The translations under genes were made by a program, and so were the position numbers. Below the pieces are notes generated by a model that saw nothing but the letters and a program-made list of their open reading frames with translations, did no database searches and was not told the DNA's origin. From positions 1,054,001 to 1,118,000 of the forward strand of contig NZ_JACOPE010000001.1 in the NCBI RefSeq assembly GCF_014287355.1: a DNA stretch of 64,000 nucleotides. Reading direction: 5' to 3'. Shown here one piece after another: positions 1 to 9,372 of the stretch (the stretch's first letter is position 1; every line of letters starts with the position of its first letter). This DNA is from Ruminococcus hominis (GTDB lineage Bacteria; Bacillota; Clostridia; Lachnospirales; Lachnospiraceae).

Positions 1-3000
1 TTAAAGGAATATCAATCGGATACTTCTACAATTGGAAAAGCTGTTAGAATATTATTGGATGTAGAAAAGGAAAAAGTGGAAGCAGCAGTGTGGCCTTTAG
101 ATATAAAGCAGGCAATTACGATTGTATTGATGGAATATTTCCGTCCACAGCATGGTCGACGTATTCAAAATTTATCGGATAAAGAAAATCGTATAGGAGA
201 GCTGTTGCGTGTAGAGGATTCATTTCTTCCGGTACGCATCATTAAAATAATTAATAAGATATCTATGGCACATACGGGCAGTTTCGAAAACATGTTGAAC
301 GATTTAGTGATTGTAGATACTTTTGCAGGGGAAGAATTTCATCCCAGACTAATTGCATGGTTACTTCGCATGGGAGATTTGTGCGATTTGGATAATGACA
401 GGTTTAATAAAATTGGAATTGCAACATTTGGCACATTACAAGATGATAATCTGGCACATTATTTTAAGCATTTATCAGTAGAAACGTTGCATATTTCTAC
501 TGATAAGATACAAGTAGTTGCGAATGTTGATAGAAAGTGTATTGAGCAAGAGTGTGCGATAGACTGGATGAAGGAAGATGCTTGTAATGATAAAGAAAAA
601 TTTGAAAGTAGATGTATGAAAGTATATCAGCAGACAATTCGAGAGCATGTCAATTGGAAAAATTGGATGGAGGGAGAGGTTAATTCAGCAAAATTAAATG
701 TGAACAAGATATTCCCAAAGCATTGGAATCGTAAGATTCCGGAGATAGAATATAAAATTCTGTTGAATGGGAAAGAAATATCATCTGGGAATCAGAATCT
801 GAGATTTTCTTTTTCACAGGAAAAAGCGTATTCTTTGATTGAGAATATCAGTATTTATCAGAATGAAGGTTTTATTTTTATACGCGAATTGATACAAAAT
901 GCGATTGATGCATCCAAGATTCAGATTTGGAGGCAAATCAAAGGAAAAATACCAAAGTATAAATATGAAATTTCTCCGTTCCAGGTAGAGAGAATGTTTC
1001 CGGGAATATTTGAGAGATATGCAATTAATATTTCAGCAAAATATCATGAAGAGACAGATACTGTAGATTTTTCGATTGAAGACTCTGGTATAGGAATCAG
1101 TGTGAAAGAATTTCAGGAACATATTCTAAAGACAGGAAGCAGTTGGAAAAATCGTCAAAATTATAAAAAAGAATTTGAAAGTATGCCGGAATGGTTAAAA
1201 CCGACAGGAGCATTCGGTATAGGTTTACATACTGTGTTTACTGTTACAGATGAGATGAAGATATATACAAAGTCAGATTGTGAAGAGCAAACAAACGAAA
1301 TGTTGCTGTATTCCGGTAAAAAAAGTGGCTATGCATTTTGTCAGCAAGCAGAAACCCCACGTGCGCAAGGAACAAAAATATCATTTAAATTTCATTTGAA
1401 TAAGGCTCAGAAGTCACAGTTTTTTGGAGAGATGGAGGGATCTTATTTAAAAGAATATGAAAATGAATATGAGAAATTAATTATCAATCATATAGAAAAA
1501 TTTTGTAAAACGCCAATTGTACCAGTTTACTTTAATGAGGATGAATATATATTACCGGCATTGACGATGTCAACATGGGTTAATGAATTGACTAGTTGTA
1601 TCGGTGAATCATGCAAGGGAGATATTGATGGCAATAGTAGATATGAATATTGTTTTGGATATAATTATCAATATTTCATCGTATATGATAAGGAAAAAAG
1701 GTATGTAATAAATGCTAAAATTTTATCATATTCAGAATATAACAATATAGGGATACTATATAACATAAATGAGCAGCAGAATGTCTTGGCTTTTATGGGA
1801 ATGCATGTAGAAGATAATATTAGTATAAGAGATGCTTTATTTGTAATTGATTATATGGATATTTTGGCAGGAGAAGGCAATGATGTAATAGATGCGGCAC
1901 GAATGAAACTTACTTATGAGGCAAAAAAACAGATACGATTGTCATTAAACGAGATTCTTTCTTTTGCAAAAGAATGTTATATGAACTTGATGATAGAACA
2001 ACGTCAGGATATGGTTGTAAGTGCATACAGGGAAGAAATAAGAGATCTAGCAACAAAGTATTATGCAAAGGAAATATCGGAGACTGATGTATGGAAAATG
2101 ATATGCAAGAAGAAAAAATTGATTTTTCCGGCAGAAAGCACAAGAAAAGTAAGAACATTGGAAGTCAGGATTGTGACTTATCTAATGTGTTTAAATTTCG
2201 TAGATGCAGTTCTTAAGTTAGATATACAGGCATTGTCAGCTAATGAATACAGGGTGGATGCTGTGGACATGCTTCAGAAAATGGAAATAAAAGCATTTGA
2301 ATTTCTGGATTATTTGCTGAGAAAATGGAAATCAGACTGGCGAGTGAAAGATTTATATTTTTTGCAACCATATTTTAATAATCAGTTGATTAATATTTTA
2401 AAACATTATTGCTATATCTGGGGACATATGATTATTCAGTATGCGATGAAATTGCAGAGGATAGATGGGCAAGAAGAAAAATGGAAGCAGTTAATAAAAA
2501 CAGAATTTAATAAAAGATTTCCTAATATGCATCGGTGGAAAAAGACGAAATATATTCCAGAAAATATAATGACGATGCTTAGATATTATAGGGGAATAGG
2601 AGAGGTAAATCATTTTGAAATTTCGGCTATAAATGACTTGTTATTTCCTGCTTCGGCGATTGCCTTTAGAGAGTGGCGTTTTCGAGGAACATATCGTGAT
2701 AATCTGTTGATGTCGTTGGAATTAGATCAGCCATATCTGTATTTGCTTTTAGATATTCCAAAAGACCGTGAGGTCAGCAGTCTGGAAAGAGATGTATGGA
2801 TTTTGTATATGAAAGGCAGTATTTATGGTGGATTTGGATACGATATGATAAGTCCGGCTTCTGTAGAACAGATTATAGATGAGAAATCAGTAGTTGTTGT
2901 AAGAGAGAAAAAACAATTAGTTTATGATTGTATTCCCATGTTGCAAAGATTTGAAATAATTGGAATAGAGGAGTTGAAGAAAGGATGGGGGCTTAAACTT

Positions 3001-3462
3001 GATCCAACACAAAAAGGAAGTCATGGAATCAGTGCTACACAACAAGAAAAGTGGGAGATATATAGAAGATTTTGGGAAAAAATTGATAATTCTAGATTTT
3101 ATCAACAGACAGATGAAATTGAAGTTATTATACCGGCATTTGATGAATATAGAGAAATAGCAGATTTTAATACAGGCTATAATGAGTTGTTGGAGGTACC
3201 ATGTCTTTATGCAACTGTTCCGGCATGGGATTATCAAAAAGGCATAAGAGAATTTATGGATGAATGTAACATGAATGCGTGGAATCCCGAAAAATGTGTG
3301 GAAACGATTAAAAATAGAGAATTGGACAGAAAAGTAATAAATTATCTATGTAGGACAAAAAGTAATAATAGCGAGGCAGAACGTGAAAAAATAGAAACAC
3401 TTTATAGAACATTTCTGCTGGAATTATTTACAGCGTGGAATGAAACCATCCCAAAAGGATAG
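1..3462 (+). CDS. HD-like / Hsp90-type ATPase protein, 5' end outside window
   Basis: The frame is open from base 1 with no stop and no convincing start, so the gene begins upstream; about 1,153 codons are present. Residues about 117-135 in window numbering (with LLRMGDLCDLDND) resemble the end of an HD-CE-type phosphohydrolase-like domain. Residues about 293-413 carry the three hallmarks of an Hsp90/MORC-class GHKL ATPase: ELIQNAIDA (N box with the Mg-binding Asn), DSGIGIS and GAFGIGLHT. The remaining roughly 700 residues are not recognised. HD-like plus Hsp90-like ATPase proteins are known from predicted bacterial conflict systems, so a defence or stress role is possible, but that is inference. 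The gene looks more A+T-rich than its neighbours, which fits an acquired gene. It ends 73 nt before ddh, which has its own promoter, so the two are probably not one operon. Confidence 0.7.
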   Translation, partial: LKEYQSDTSTIGKAVRILLDVEKEKVEAAVWPLDIKQAITIVLMEYFRPQHGRRIQNLSDKENRIGELLRVEDSFLPVRIIKIINKISMAHTGSFENMLNDLVIVDTFAGEEFHPRLIAWLLRMGDLCDLDNDRFNKIGIATFGTLQDDNLAHYFKHLSVETLHISTDKIQVVANVDRKCIEQECAIDWMKEDACNDKEKFESRCMKVYQQTIREHVNWKNWMEGEVNSAKLNVNKIFPKHWNRKIPEIEYKILLNGKEISSGNQNLRFSFSQEKAYSLIENISIYQNEGFIFIRELIQNAIDASKIQIWRQIKGKIPKYKYEISPFQVERMFPGIFERYAINISAKYHEETDTVDFSIEDSGIGISVKEFQEHILKTGSSWKNRQNYKKEFESMPEWLKPTGAFGIGLHTVFTVTDEMKIYTKSDCEEQTNEMLLYSGKKSGYAFCQQAETPRAQGTKISFKFHLNKAQKSQFFGEMEGSYLKEYENEYEKLIINHIEKFCKTPIVPVYFNEDEYILPALTMSTWVNELTSCIGESCKGDIDGNSRYEYCFGYNYQYFIVYDKEKRYVINAKILSYSEYNNIGILYNINEQQNVLAFMGMHVEDNISIRDALFVIDYMDILAGEGNDVIDAARMKLTYEAKKQIRLSLNEILSFAKECYMNLMIEQRQDMVVSAYREEIRDLATKYYAKEISETDVWKMICKKKKLIFPAESTRKVRTLEVRIVTYLMCLNFVDAVLKLDIQALSANEYRVDAVDMLQKMEIKAFEFLDYLLRKWKSDWRVKDLYFLQPYFNNQLINILKHYCYIWGHMIIQYAMKLQRIDGQEEKWKQLIKTEFNKRFPNMHRWKKTKYIPENIMTMLRYYRGIGEVNHFEISAINDLLFPASAIAFREWRFRGTYRDNLLMSLELDQPYLYLLLDIPKDREVSSLERDVWILYMKGSIYGGFGYDMISPASVEQIIDEKSVVVVREKKQLVYDCIPMLQRFEIIGIEELKKGWGLKLDPTQKGSHGISATQQEKWEIYRRFWEKIDNSRFYQQTDEIEVIIPAFDEYREIADFNTGYNELLEVPCLYATVPAWDYQKGIREFMDECNMNAWNPEKCVETIKNRELDRKVINYLCRTKSNNSEAEREKIETLYRTFLLELFTAWNETIPKG

Positions 3463-3472
3463 AAAAAAAATA

Positions 3473-3502
3473 TTGCGCACAAACTCTTAATGGGTTTATA
3501 AT
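3473..3502 (+). promoter_or_regulatory. Sigma-A promoter of ddh
   Basis: TTGCGC at 3473-3478 and a perfect TATAAT at 3497-3502 are separated by 18 nt. An AGGAGG ribosome binding site follows at 3523-3528, with the ddh ATG at 3536. Confidence 0.65.
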
Positions 3503-3535
3503 AAGACTCGGTTAAGAAACACAGGAGGAATCAAT

Positions 3536-4522
3536 ATGAGCATTAGAATTGGTATTTTAGGATATGGTAACCTTGGAAGAGGTGTAGAGTGTGCAATTAA
3601 ACAGAATGCAGATATGGAACTGGCGGCAGTATTTACACGTAGAGATCCTGCGACAGTTCAGATTTTAACAGACGATGTTCCTGTATGCCGTATTGCGGAT
3701 GTGCAGGATTGGAAAGATAAGATTGATGTAATGATTCTTTGTGGAGGAAGTGCAACAGATCTTCCAAAGCAGACACCAGTGTATGCAGAGATGTTCAATG
3801 TCATTGACAGCTTTGATACACATGCAAGAATTCCGGAACATTTTGAGGATGTTGATGCGGCAGCTAAAAAAGGTGGTAATGTCGGCATTATTTCTGTAGG
3901 CTGGGATCCTGGTATGTTCTCTTTGAACAGACTTTATGCAAATGCAATCTTGCCGGAAGGTAAGGACTATACTTTCTGGGGCAAGGGTGTCAGTCAGGGA
4001 CATTCGGATGCAATCCGCCGCGTGGAAGGTGTCAAAGATGGAAAGCAGTATACAATTCCGGTAGAGGCTGCACTGGAAGCTGTTCGTAACGGGGAGAATC
4101 CGGATCTGACAACAAGACAGAAGCATACAAGAGAGTGCTTTGTAGTGCTTGAAGAGGGTGCAGATGCAGCGAAGGTTGAAGAAGAGATTAAGACAATGCC
4201 AAACTATTTCTCAGATTATGATACAACCGTACATTTTATCAGTGAGGAAGAGTTGAAAGCAAATCACAGTGGAATCCCACATGGTGGATTCGTGCTTCGC
4301 AGTGGAAAGACAGGATGGGATGGAGAGAATAAGCATCTTATCGAGTATAGCTTGAAGCTGGATTCTAATCCGGAGTTTACAGCGTCTGTGCTCGTTGCAT
4401 ATGCAAGAGCAGCTTACAAACTGGCGCAGGAAGGTCAGTCTGGATGTAAGACAGTGTTTGATATTGCACCTGCATATTTGAGTGCGAAGAGCGGAGCTGA
4501 ATTGAGAAAGCATTTGCTGTAA
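3536..4522 (+). CDS. ddh: meso-diaminopimelate D-dehydrogenase
   Basis: A 328-residue protein, the usual length for this family (about 326). It catalyses the reversible NADPH-dependent conversion of L-2-amino-6-oxopimelate and ammonia to meso-diaminopimelate, a one-step route to lysine and the peptidoglycan cross-linking residue. The N-terminal Rossmann motif GYGNLG is at residues 9-14, and the middle part keeps the family segment around SVGWDPGMFS. The ATG follows AGGAGG at good spacing. The gene is monocistronic: its own promoter lies upstream and a strong hairpin terminator follows. Carrying Ddh suggests the ammonia-fixing shortcut of the DAP pathway is available, which suits an ammonia-rich gut habitat (inference). 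Confidence 0.95.
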   Translation: MSIRIGILGYGNLGRGVECAIKQNADMELAAVFTRRDPATVQILTDDVPVCRIADVQDWKDKIDVMILCGGSATDLPKQTPVYAEMFNVIDSFDTHARIPEHFEDVDAAAKKGGNVGIISVGWDPGMFSLNRLYANAILPEGKDYTFWGKGVSQGHSDAIRRVEGVKDGKQYTIPVEAALEAVRNGENPDLTTRQKHTRECFVVLEEGADAAKVEEEIKTMPNYFSDYDTTVHFISEEELKANHSGIPHGGFVLRSGKTGWDGENKHLIEYSLKLDSNPEFTASVLVAYARAAYKLAQEGQSGCKTVFDIAPAYLSAKSGAELRKHLL

Positions 4523-4583
4523 GATTAAAGTAAACGCTTTTGTTGTTTGTATTTCAGAAGTTGATAATATATCATATAAAGAT

Positions 4584-4625
4584 AAAAATCGTTAAGGCTT
4601 TGATATGTGCCTTAACGATTTTTTT
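4584..4625 (+). terminator. Rho-independent terminator after ddh
   Basis: Arms AATCGTTAAGGC and GCCTTAACGATT form a long stem (4584-4598 with 4609-4623) with a 10-nt loop and a run of T. It has A on the left and T on the right, so it can also serve the leftward HAD gene. Confidence 0.9.
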
Positions 4626-4679
4626 GTTTCCATGTATGCGACATCTTCGGAGTTTTAAAAATTGCAAAAATTTTATGAA

Positions 4680-5270
4680 CTAAAATTCAATCTGTTTTTT
4701 TACCTCAGCAATATTTCCGGTAAAGACGATACCATCCATTCCGGCATTTTTGGCACCTTCGATATTTTGTGGAAGGTCATCGATGAAGAAGCATTCTTCT
4801 GGATTGAGATTAAAATGCTTAAAGAAGTACTCATAAATATCCAGGTCTGGTTTTGCCATTTTGATAGGACCTGAGAAAATGACGCCGTTGAAGCTTTTTA
4901 ATAATTCTGAATCTGCCATATAATCAGCAAAGTAAGTAGGAGCGTTGGATAAGAGATAGATCGGGATTTGACGCTCATTTAATTCTTTGATAAATGCAAG
5001 GGTGTTTGAAAGGTGTGTGACTTCTTTTGGCCAGTCGTGAAAGAATGTGCGGACGGTATCTTGAAGTCGCGGCGGTGTTAATTCCAGTGTACTTTGCAGG
5101 TAATCATCGTACTCGAGTGTGCCCCGGTCGAGGTCCGGCCATTGACGGTAGACGATGTCACGCAGCAGGTCGGCATCTTCTTGGGACTCGCAAAAGGATC
5201 TTAAAATGGCAAGACCATCGAATTTTGCAATGACATTTCCGTAGTCGAAAACAATATTTTTATATTTCAT
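4680..5270 (-). CDS. HAD-superfamily (YihX-like) phosphatase
   Basis: A 196-residue soluble HAD hydrolase. Motif I is FDYGNV with nucleophile D9; the second Asp is replaced by Gly, as in the YihX/HAD-IA subgroup. Motif II is LLSN, motif III the Lys of MAKPD, and motif IV FFIDD near the C-terminus. A TTG further upstream (5303) keeps the frame open, but the ATG at 5270 places motif I at the normal distance from the N-terminus and was preferred, although its ribosome binding site is weak. The likely activity is sugar-phosphate or nucleotide dephosphorylation; the substrate cannot be told. It converges on ddh and is divergent from glmS. Confidence 0.8.
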   Translation of the reverse strand: MKYKNIVFDYGNVIAKFDGLAILRSFCESQEDADLLRDIVYRQWPDLDRGTLEYDDYLQSTLELTPPRLQDTVRTFFHDWPKEVTHLSNTLAFIKELNERQIPIYLLSNAPTYFADYMADSELLKSFNGVIFSGPIKMAKPDLDIYEYFFKHFNLNPEECFFIDDLPQNIEGAKNAGMDGIVFTGNIAEVKKQIEF

Positions 5271-5353
5271 ATCAGAGCCTATTTTCTGCCCATTTTTGAG
5301 CAAATAATGTAAAAAATTAATTTTATTTTACAATAGATTGTTTCGTCTTGCAA

Positions 5354-5382
5354 TTGCATAATTATGAAAAATAAGTTATACT
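5354..5382 (+). promoter_or_regulatory. Promoter of glmS
   Basis: TTGCAT at 5354-5359 and TATACT at 5377-5382 are spaced 17 nt apart. About 88 nt of leader follows before the glmS ATG. The conserved core of a glmS ribozyme is not visible in this leader. Confidence 0.6.
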
Positions 5383-5470
5383 TACAACCGAATATATTTT
5401 GCGGCTCATAAAAGAAGATTCGCATATATTTGGTAACAAAAGAGATGTTTTAAAATATGGGAGAAGTTAT

Positions 5471-7309
5471 ATGTGTGGAATAGTAGGATTTAACGGACAC
5501 AAAAATGCAGCTCCGGTTTTGCTGGATGGATTGTCAAAGCTGGAATATCGTGGATATGATTCTTCGGGAATTGCGGTTCGTGACGGTGAGGCACCGGTCA
5601 GAGTGGTAAAAGCAAAGGGACGTCTGAGTGTTCTTTGTGAGAAGACAGATGATGGACGTGCGGTAGCCGGAAATTGTGGTATAGGACATACAAGATGGGC
5701 AACACATGGAGAACCATCCGAGACAAATGCACATCCACATTGCAGTGATGATGGTAATGTAGTAGGTGTACATAACGGGATTATCGAGAACTATCAGGAA
5801 TTAAAGGATAAGCTTGTGAAAAAGGGTTATGTCTTTTATTCTGAGACAGATACTGAGGTTGCGATCAAATTGATCGATTATTATTATAAGAAGTATCTTG
5901 GTACGCCAATTGATGCAATCAATCATGCAATGGTCCGTATTCGTGGGTCTTACGCATTGGCAGTGATGTTTAAGGAGTATCCGGAAGAGATTTATGTGGC
6001 AAGAAAAGACAGCCCGATGATCTTAGGTGTGGAGAATGGTGAGTCTTACATTGCTTCTGATGTTCCGGCTATTTTGAAATATACTAGAAATGTATATTAT
6101 ATCGGTAATATGGAGATTGCCCGTCTGCAGAAGGGGAATATTACATTTTATAACCTGGATGGAGATGAGATCGAGAAAGAGCTTGTTGAGATCAAATGGG
6201 ATACTGAGGCAGCTGAAAAGGGTGGATTTGAGCATTTTATGATGAAAGAGATCCATGAGCAGCCGAAGGTGGTAGAGGATACTTTGAATTCTGTTTTGAA
6301 GGATGGCAAGATTGATCTGACAGAAGTTGGACTGACAGAGGAAGAGATGAAGGAAATCAGCCAGATTTATATTGTGGCATGTGGTTCGGCATATCATGTT
6401 GGTGTTGCAGCACAGTATGTGATTGAGGATCTGGCAAGAATTCCGGTACGTGTTGAGCTTGCATCAGAGTTCCGTTATCGTAAACCGATTTTGGATAAAA
6501 ATGGTCTCGTTATTTTGGTCAGCCAGTCGGGAGAGACCGCAGATACTTTGGCTGCACTTCGTGAGTCAAAGGAGCTTGGTGTTAAGACACTTGCGATTGT
6601 GAATGTTGTTGGTTCTTCAATTGCACGTGAGGCTGATAATGTATTTTATACACTTGCAGGACCGGAAATTTCGGTCGCAACGACAAAAGCGTACAGCACA
6701 CAGCTGATTGCATCGTATGCACTGGCGCTGCAGTTGGCAAAGGTACGTGAAACGATTTCTGAGGAAAAATATTGTGAAATGATTCAGGAACTTACTACAA
6801 TTCCTCGAAAGATTGGCAAGATTCTGGAAGATAAGGAGCGTATTCAGTGGTTTGCAGCGAAATATGCAAACTCAAAGGATGTATTCTTTATTGGAAGAGG
6901 AATCGATTATGCAATCTGTCTGGAAGGCAGCCTTAAGATGAAAGAAATCAGTTATATTCATTCAGAGGCATATGCAGCAGGTGAATTGAAGCATGGAACA
7001 ATCAGTTTGATTGAGGATGGAACGTTGGTGATCGGTGTTCTGACACAGGATCATTTATATGAAAAAACAGTTTCAAATCTGGTTGAGGTGAAGAGTCGTG
7101 GCGCATATCTGATGGGCCTGACACATTATGGCAATTATAATATAGAAGATACAGCAGATTTTGCGGTTTATGTTCCAAAGACAGATGAACATTTTGCTAC
7201 TTCATTGGCAGTTATCCCTCTTCAGTTGCTTGGATATTATGTATCTGTTGCAAAGGGATTGGATGTAGATAAGCCGAGAAACCTTGCGAAAAGTGTTACA
7301 GTAGAATAA
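5471..7309 (+). CDS. glmS: Glutamine--fructose-6-phosphate aminotransferase
   Basis: A 612-residue enzyme that makes glucosamine-6-phosphate from fructose-6-phosphate and glutamine, the first committed step to UDP-GlcNAc and the cell wall. The start was set at the ATG of MCGIVGF because Cys2 must become the N-terminal nucleophile after Met removal; in-frame codons upstream (from 5399) were discarded. A GGGAGAAG ribosome binding site precedes it. The N-terminal glutaminase domain carries EYRGYDSSG. Two SIS sugar-isomerase domains follow (ACGSAYHVG, and GRGIDYAICLEGSLK near residue 480), and the protein ends with the conserved RNLAKSVTVE. It is followed by the rfb promoter region. No ribozyme was seen upstream, so control by glucosamine-6-phosphate self-cleavage is not supported. 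Confidence 0.97.
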   Translation: MCGIVGFNGHKNAAPVLLDGLSKLEYRGYDSSGIAVRDGEAPVRVVKAKGRLSVLCEKTDDGRAVAGNCGIGHTRWATHGEPSETNAHPHCSDDGNVVGVHNGIIENYQELKDKLVKKGYVFYSETDTEVAIKLIDYYYKKYLGTPIDAINHAMVRIRGSYALAVMFKEYPEEIYVARKDSPMILGVENGESYIASDVPAILKYTRNVYYIGNMEIARLQKGNITFYNLDGDEIEKELVEIKWDTEAAEKGGFEHFMMKEIHEQPKVVEDTLNSVLKDGKIDLTEVGLTEEEMKEISQIYIVACGSAYHVGVAAQYVIEDLARIPVRVELASEFRYRKPILDKNGLVILVSQSGETADTLAALRESKELGVKTLAIVNVVGSSIAREADNVFYTLAGPEISVATTKAYSTQLIASYALALQLAKVRETISEEKYCEMIQELTTIPRKIGKILEDKERIQWFAAKYANSKDVFFIGRGIDYAICLEGSLKMKEISYIHSEAYAAGELKHGTISLIEDGTLVIGVLTQDHLYEKTVSNLVEVKSRGAYLMGLTHYGNYNIEDTADFAVYVPKTDEHFATSLAVIPLQLLGYYVSVAKGLDVDKPRNLAKSVTVE

Positions 7310-7336
7310 AAATTTTATAAAAATTAAAAAAAGTAC

Positions 7337-7367
7337 TTGAAGGTGACCTTAGGTCACCTTTTATAAT
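7337..7367 (+). promoter_or_regulatory. MerR-style promoter with palindromic spacer, rfb operon
   Basis: TTGAAG (7337-7342) and TATAAT (7362-7367) are separated by an over-long 19-nt spacer. The interval is filled by a perfect 9-bp inverted repeat, arms AAGGTGACC (7340-7348) and GGTCACCTT (7352-7360) with a 3-nt centre. A 19-20 bp spacer occupied by a dyad is the signature of promoters activated by MerR-family regulators. The same hairpin, followed by only a short T stretch, could instead be a weak glmS terminator. The first rfb ATG lies about 60 nt downstream. Confidence 0.6.
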
Positions 7368-7428
7368 GGGAACAACTAGTAAACGAGACGTGAAAAATAT
7401 TGAATATATAACGTATAAGGAGGTTCTC

Positions 7429-8325
7429 ATGAAGGGAATTATTTTAGCAGGAGGTTCAGGCACTCGTCTGTATCCTTTGACAATGGTAACATCAAAACAG
7501 TTATTGCCAATTTATGACAAACCGATGATTTATTATCCGATGTCTGTATTAATGAATGCAGGTATCCGTGATATTCTGATCATTTCTACACCACAGGACA
7601 CACCAAGATTTAAAGAGCTGCTTGGTGACGGACATCAGTTTGGAGTACATTTGTCATATGCAGTGCAGCCAAGCCCGGACGGACTGGCTCAGGCATTTAT
7701 CATCGGTGAAGAATTTATCGGTGATGATACAGTGGCAATGGTTCTTGGCGATAACATTTTCGCAGGACATGGTCTGAACAAGCGTCTGAAAGCTGCTGTG
7801 GAAAATGCAGAGACAGGTAAGGGTGCTACTGTATTTGGATATTATGTAGATGATCCGGAGCGTTTTGGTATCGTTGAATTTGACAAGACAGGAAAAGCAA
7901 TTTCTATCGAAGAAAAACCGGAGAAACCAAAGAGCAATTACTGTGTAACAGGTTTGTATTTCTATGACAACAAGGTTGTAGAGTATGCGAAGAATCTGAA
8001 ACCAAGTGCCCGTGGAGAGTTGGAGATTACAGATTTGAACAGAGTATATCTTGAGAAAGGTAACTTGAATGTGGAGCTTCTCGGACAGGGATTTACATGG
8101 CTTGATACAGGTACTCATGAGAGTCTTGTTGATGCGACAAATTTTGTGAAAACAGTTGAGACACATCAGCATCGTAAGATTGCTTGCCTGGAAGAAATTG
8201 CATATCTCAATGGCTGGATCAGCAAAGAGGAGATTCTGGAAGTTTATGAAATATTGAAGAAGAATCAGTACGGACAGTATCTCAAAGATGTATTAGATGG
8301 AAAATATCAGGAAAATTTATACTAA
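7429..8325 (+). CDS. rfbA: Glucose-1-phosphate thymidylyltransferase
   Basis: A 298-residue enzyme that joins dTTP and glucose-1-phosphate into dTDP-glucose, the first step of dTDP-L-rhamnose synthesis. The nucleotide-binding signature [11 protein letters not shown] is at residues 7-17, followed by [16 protein letters not shown], both typical of RmlA. The ATG at 7429 has AAGGAGG at ideal spacing; an in-frame ATG at 7366 overlaps the promoter -10 and was rejected. It is the first gene of a tight rfbA-rfbB-rfbD-rfbC operon with gaps of 3-16 nt that closes with a terminator, so dTDP-rhamnose is probably supplied to glycosyltransferases encoded elsewhere. Confidence 0.96.
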   Translation: MKGIILAGGSGTRLYPLTMVTSKQLLPIYDKPMIYYPMSVLMNAGIRDILIISTPQDTPRFKELLGDGHQFGVHLSYAVQPSPDGLAQAFIIGEEFIGDDTVAMVLGDNIFAGHGLNKRLKAAVENAETGKGATVFGYYVDDPERFGIVEFDKTGKAISIEEKPEKPKSNYCVTGLYFYDNKVVEYAKNLKPSARGELEITDLNRVYLEKGNLNVELLGQGFTWLDTGTHESLVDATNFVKTVETHQHRKIACLEEIAYLNGWISKEEILEVYEILKKNQYGQYLKDVLDGKYQENLY

Positions 8326-8340
8326 AAGGAGTTTTTAATT

Positions 8341-9369
8341 ATGAATATTATCGTAACAGGTGGAGCAGGATTTATTGGAAGTAACTTTGTATTTCATATG
8401 TTAAATAAATACCCGGATTATCGTATCGTATGTCTGGATTGTCTGACATATGCAGGAAATTTATCTACATTGGAGCCAGTGATGGACAACCCGAATTTCC
8501 GTTTTGTAAAAGAAAGCATCACAGACCGTGAAGCTGTTTATAAATTGTTTGAAGAAGAGCACCCGGATATGGTTGTAAACTTTGCAGCAGAAAGCCATGT
8601 TGACCGTTCTATCGAGAATCCGGAAGTATTTTTGGATACAAATATCAAAGGAACAGCAGTTTTGATGGACGCATGCCGTAAATATGGTATTAAGAGATAT
8701 CACCAGGTATCTACAGATGAGGTTTACGGAGATCTTCCTCTTGACAGACCTGACTTATTCTTTACAGAGGAAACACCGATCCACACAAGCAGCCCATACA
8801 GCTCATCAAAGGCTGGTGCAGACTTGTTAGTTCTTGCTTACCACAGAACTTACGGACTCCCTGTAACAATCAGCAGATGCTCTAACAACTATGGACCATA
8901 TCATTTCCCAGAGAAATTGATTCCACTTATGATTGCAAATGCTTTGAATGATAAGCCACTTCCAGTATATGGCGAGGGATTGAATGTCCGTGACTGGCTG
9001 TATGTTGAGGACCACTGTAAAGCAATCGATCTCATTATCCACAATGGAAGAGTTGGAGAGGTTTACAATGTTGGTGGACATAATGAAAAAACAAATATTG
9101 AAATCGTTAAGATTATTTGTAAAGAATTAGGAAAACCAGAAAGCCTGATCACACATGTTGAGGATAGAAAAGGTCATGATATGCGTTATGCAATCGACCC
9201 AACTAAGATCCACAATGAACTTGGATGGCTTCCGGAGACAAAATTTGAAGACGGAATCAAGAAGACAATTCAGTGGTATCTGGACAACAAAGAATGGTGG
9301 GAGACAATCATTTCAGGTGAGTACCAGAACTACTATGAGAAAATGTATGCAAACCGAGAGGAAATTTAA
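8341..9369 (+). CDS. rfbB: dTDP-glucose 4,6-dehydratase
   Basis: A 342-residue extended short-chain dehydrogenase/reductase that converts dTDP-glucose to dTDP-4-keto-6-deoxyglucose using bound NAD. The glycine motif GGAGFIGSN is at residues 7-15. STDEVYGDL carries the active-site Thr/Asp/Glu set, and YSSSK is the YxxxK catalytic pair. It starts 15 nt after rfbA with an AAAGGAG ribosome binding site. Length and motifs are complete. Confidence 0.97.
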   Translation: MNIIVTGGAGFIGSNFVFHMLNKYPDYRIVCLDCLTYAGNLSTLEPVMDNPNFRFVKESITDREAVYKLFEEEHPDMVVNFAAESHVDRSIENPEVFLDTNIKGTAVLMDACRKYGIKRYHQVSTDEVYGDLPLDRPDLFFTEETPIHTSSPYSSSKAGADLLVLAYHRTYGLPVTISRCSNNYGPYHFPEKLIPLMIANALNDKPLPVYGEGLNVRDWLYVEDHCKAIDLIIHNGRVGEVYNVGGHNEKTNIEIVKIICKELGKPESLITHVEDRKGHDMRYAIDPTKIHNELGWLPETKFEDGIKKTIQWYLDNKEWWETIISGEYQNYYEKMYANREEI

Positions 9370-9372
9370 TCT

